Of a stretch of 7,015 nt of DNA, positions 5,299-7,015 are shown piece by piece (the first letter of the stretch is position 1; each line of letters begins with the position of its first letter). The stretch is taken from positions 1 through 7,015 of the forward strand of contig VAYV01000040.1 of NCBI GenBank assembly GCA_005883175.1, read 5' to 3'. This DNA comes from Actinomycetota bacterium. GTDB lineage: Bacteria > Actinomycetota > AC-67. The notes under the pieces were generated by a model. That model made no database searches. It was not told the origin of the DNA and worked only from the letters and a program-made list of their open reading frames with translations. A program made the translations under genes and the position numbers.

Positions 5299-5982
5299 AT
5301 GGCGGAGCGGATCTTGCTCGTCGAGGATGACCGCCGGGTGCGGCGCGCCACGGCGCTCGTGCTCGCCGACGAAGGCTACGAGGTCCTCGAAGCAGAAGAT
5401 GGTTCGAGCGGCCTGCGCCTGCTCGCCGAACGCCGCCCCGACCTCGCGATCCTCGACGTCATGCTCCCCGACATCGACGGGTTCGAGGTGTGCCGTGAGA
5501 TACGAAAGCGCAACGACCTGCCGATCATCTTCCTGACGGCAAAGACGGATACCATCGACATCGTCGTCGGGTTGGAGTCAGGCGCCGACGACTACCTCAC
5601 CAAACCATTCGCGCCCAAAGAGCTCATCGCGCGCGTGCGCGCGCTCCTGCGCCGGTTCCGCTCGGAGCCGCGTCCGATGCGGATCCAGATCGGAGACGTC
5701 GAGATCGATCCGGAAGGCGGGGCGGTGCGCAAGAACGGCGGTCAGGTCTCCCTGACGAAGACGGAGTTCAATCTGCTCCGGTGTCTCGCCGAACGCCCGA
5801 ACCAAGTCTTCAGTCGCGAGACGCTGCTCGAACGTGTATGGGGCTACGACTACCTGGGCGACTCGCGCCTGGTGGACGTCCACGTGCGACGCCTTCGAGC
5901 AAAGATCGAAACCGATCCCGCAAACCCGACCGTGATCGTCACCGTGCGCGGGCTCGGATACAAAGCGTCGAGCGAGCCGTGA
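5299..5982 (+). CDS. OmpR/PhoB-family response regulator
   Basis: 227 residues, normal length. The receiver domain covers about 1-120: acidic pocket E9/D10/D11, phosphoacceptor D53 (ILDVMLPD), switch T80 (IIFLTAK) and K102-P103 (LTKPF). A winged-helix DNA-binding domain covers about 130-224, with the family motifs LTKTEFNLLRCL, VFSRETLLERVWGYDY, RLVDVHVRRLRAKIE and VRGLGYK. The protein should be phosphorylated by the kinase encoded next and then bind promoter DNA. It resembles the MtrA branch of actinobacterial regulators, but the mtrB-lpqB context cannot be checked, so no symbol is given. Its stop overlaps the kinase GTG as GTGA, so the two are translationally coupled. All key residues are intact, in contrast to the kinase. 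Confidence 0.95.
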   Translation: MAERILLVEDDRRVRRATALVLADEGYEVLEAEDGSSGLRLLAERRPDLAILDVMLPDIDGFEVCREIRKRNDLPIIFLTAKTDTIDIVVGLESGADDYLTKPFAPKELIARVRALLRRFRSEPRPMRIQIGDVEIDPEGGAVRKNGGQVSLTKTEFNLLRCLAERPNQVFSRETLLERVWGYDYLGDSRLVDVHVRRLRAKIETDPANPTVIVTVRGLGYKASSEP

Positions 5983-7015
5983 GGTCGCCGCTCGCGTTCT
6001 TCCGCAGCCGGGGTCTCCGGTTCCGGATCACGCTGGCGTTCGTGGCATCGGGATTCCTTCTGGCCGTGATCCTTTCGGTCGCGACCTTCTTCACCGTGCG
6101 GTCGTTCCTCGAGAACCAGCGCGTGAAGGCGTCGACGCGCCAGACGATCTTCGGTGTGCTCTTCGCCCGAGAGTTCCTCCAGCAAGCCCGGGGGAACACG
6201 GAGGACGTGGTGTCGCTGCTCCAGACCCGCAGCGGCCTCGACGCGATGATCACCCAGGGGGACCAGTACTTGGCGACCTCGCTCTCGCTGACCCCGAGGG
6301 TCGTGCCGGCGGACCTCAAGTTGCTCGTTGCGCGCGAGCGACTCGGATACCAACAGACGCAGATCGGGAACGCGCGCGAGCTCGCCTTCGGGGCGCCGCT
6401 CCCGCCACCGAACACGGCGCTGTACTTCTTCTACTCGCTTGCCGACATCGACAACACGATGAGCGTGCTGTTGCGCGCGCTCATCGTCGCCGGCTTCGCG
6501 GTCGTCTTGATCAGCGCCACGCTCGCGCAGCGTGTCGGCGGCCGGATCTTACGGCCGCTGCACGAGGTGTCGGCGGCGGCGCAGCGCGTCGCGGAGGGGC
6601 TGCTCGAAACGAGGGTTCATGCCGTGTCGCACGAGCTTCGGACTCGGCTGTCGGCGTTGCAGACGGCCAGCGACCTTCTTGAGACGCATCGCAACGACTT
6701 CCCGGCTTCGTCTCGCGAAGCCGTCGAACTGATCGCCGACGACGTCGCCAACCTCCGTCGCCTGGTCGAGGAGCTGATGGAAGTTTCGGAGGTCGACGCC
6801 GGCAAAGCGATCATCCGGTGGGAAGAGGTCGACCTGCGCGCGCTGGCGAAAGCCGTGGTGCGCAAGCTTCACCGGCAGACGCCGATCGACGGACCGGCGG
6901 TGGTCACCATGTCGGACAAGGCGCGGCTCGAGCGCATCGTTTCCAACCTCGTGCACAACGCGTTCGAGCACGGGCGCGGCGCCGATGTGCGCGTGACGAT
7001 CGGCGAGCAGAACGG
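5979..7015 (+). CDS. Sensor histidine kinase, partial (runs off the window), with abnormal HAMP and H-box
   Basis: 345 residues are visible from GTG 5979; the 3' end lies outside. Layout: short cytoplasmic N-terminus, TM1 about 18-40, an extracytoplasmic sensor region of about 120 residues, TM2 about 164-184, HAMP from 185 (RILRPLHEVSAAAQRVAEGLLETR), HisKA with phosphoacceptor H218 in AVSHEL, and the start of HATPase_c with an N-box (RLERIVSNLVHNAFEHG, N327). It would autophosphorylate and pass phosphate to D53 of the upstream regulator. Two oddities: AEGLLETR (to 212) runs directly into VHAVSHELRT, so the second HAMP helix and the linker, about 40-45 residues, are missing in frame; and the H-box reads HELRTRLS, not HELRTPLS (R223, codon 6645-6647). 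GTG overlapping the regulator's TGA is the only sensible start. The family is certain; activity is doubtful. Confidence 0.9.
   Translation, partial: MRSPLAFFRSRGLRFRITLAFVASGFLLAVILSVATFFTVRSFLENQRVKASTRQTIFGVLFAREFLQQARGNTEDVVSLLQTRSGLDAMITQGDQYLATSLSLTPRVVPADLKLLVARERLGYQQTQIGNARELAFGAPLPPPNTALYFFYSLADIDNTMSVLLRALIVAGFAVVLISATLAQRVGGRILRPLHEVSAAAQRVAEGLLETRVHAVSHELRTRLSALQTASDLLETHRNDFPASSREAVELIADDVANLRRLVEELMEVSEVDAGKAIIRWEEVDLRALAKAVVRKLHRQTPIDGPAVVTMSDKARLERIVSNLVHNAFEHGRGADVRVTIGEQN

Noticed and set aside
4415..5536. Plus-strand open frame of 373 codons across the zinc-ribbon gene and the start of the response regulator
   Set aside because: It is antisense to the DUF164 protein and out of frame with the response regulator. 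It has no family features and an Arg-rich low-complexity composition.
5850..6353. Minus-strand open frame of 167 codons antisense to the kinase
   Set aside because: Low-complexity, Arg/Glu-rich product opposite a clear sensor kinase frame that stays open for more than 1 kb.

Overview
This GC-rich window most likely comes from an uncultured member of the Actinomycetota. The evidence is the codon use, the actinobacterial style of the RNase P RNA (its L15 region resembles that of Streptomyces), an RNase HI next to a coiled-coil zinc-ribbon gene, a zinc-ribbon/class III cyclase/AAA/TPR signalling protein, and TANNNT -10 boxes placed for leaderless mRNAs. The exact class cannot be resolved, and a Chloroflexota relative is not excluded.

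Layout. The left three quarters (48-5188) is transcribed leftward on the minus strand. In order of transcription it holds a DUF164-type C4 zinc-ribbon coiled-coil protein (5188-4454), an RNase HI-family protein (4430-3975), the RNase P RNA rnpB (about 3943-3589) with its own -10 box and terminator, a small GYD-domain protein (3466-3185) with a strong Shine-Dalgarno and a terminator hairpin, and a large cyclase/ATPase/TPR signalling gene (3124-48). That last gene is broken by an apparent deletion of about 110 nt with a frameshift near 2010-2015. The deletion removes the Walker B segment and leaves two open pieces that overlap as ATGA. The right end (5299-7015) runs rightward and holds an OmpR-family response regulator overlapped by its sensor histidine kinase, which runs off the window. 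The kinase looks abnormal: the second half of HAMP and the linker are missing, and the H-box proline is arginine.

How the parts relate. Zinc ribbon, RNase H and rnpB form an RNA-metabolism neighbourhood. The response regulator and kinase form a two-component pair. The cyclase/AAA/TPR protein would be a cytoplasmic cAMP-type signalling ATPase if intact.

I see no mobile element, CRISPR array, tRNA or clearly novel system. The most interesting signals are the two internal deletions (decay or assembly artefact), a compensatory base-pair swap in the conserved P4 helix of RNase P RNA, and a repeated leaderless promoter layout that predicts a further start codon exactly at the left edge. No stretch longer than 300 bases lacks a gene; the longest gap without a gene is about 120 bases, between rnpB and the GYD gene.
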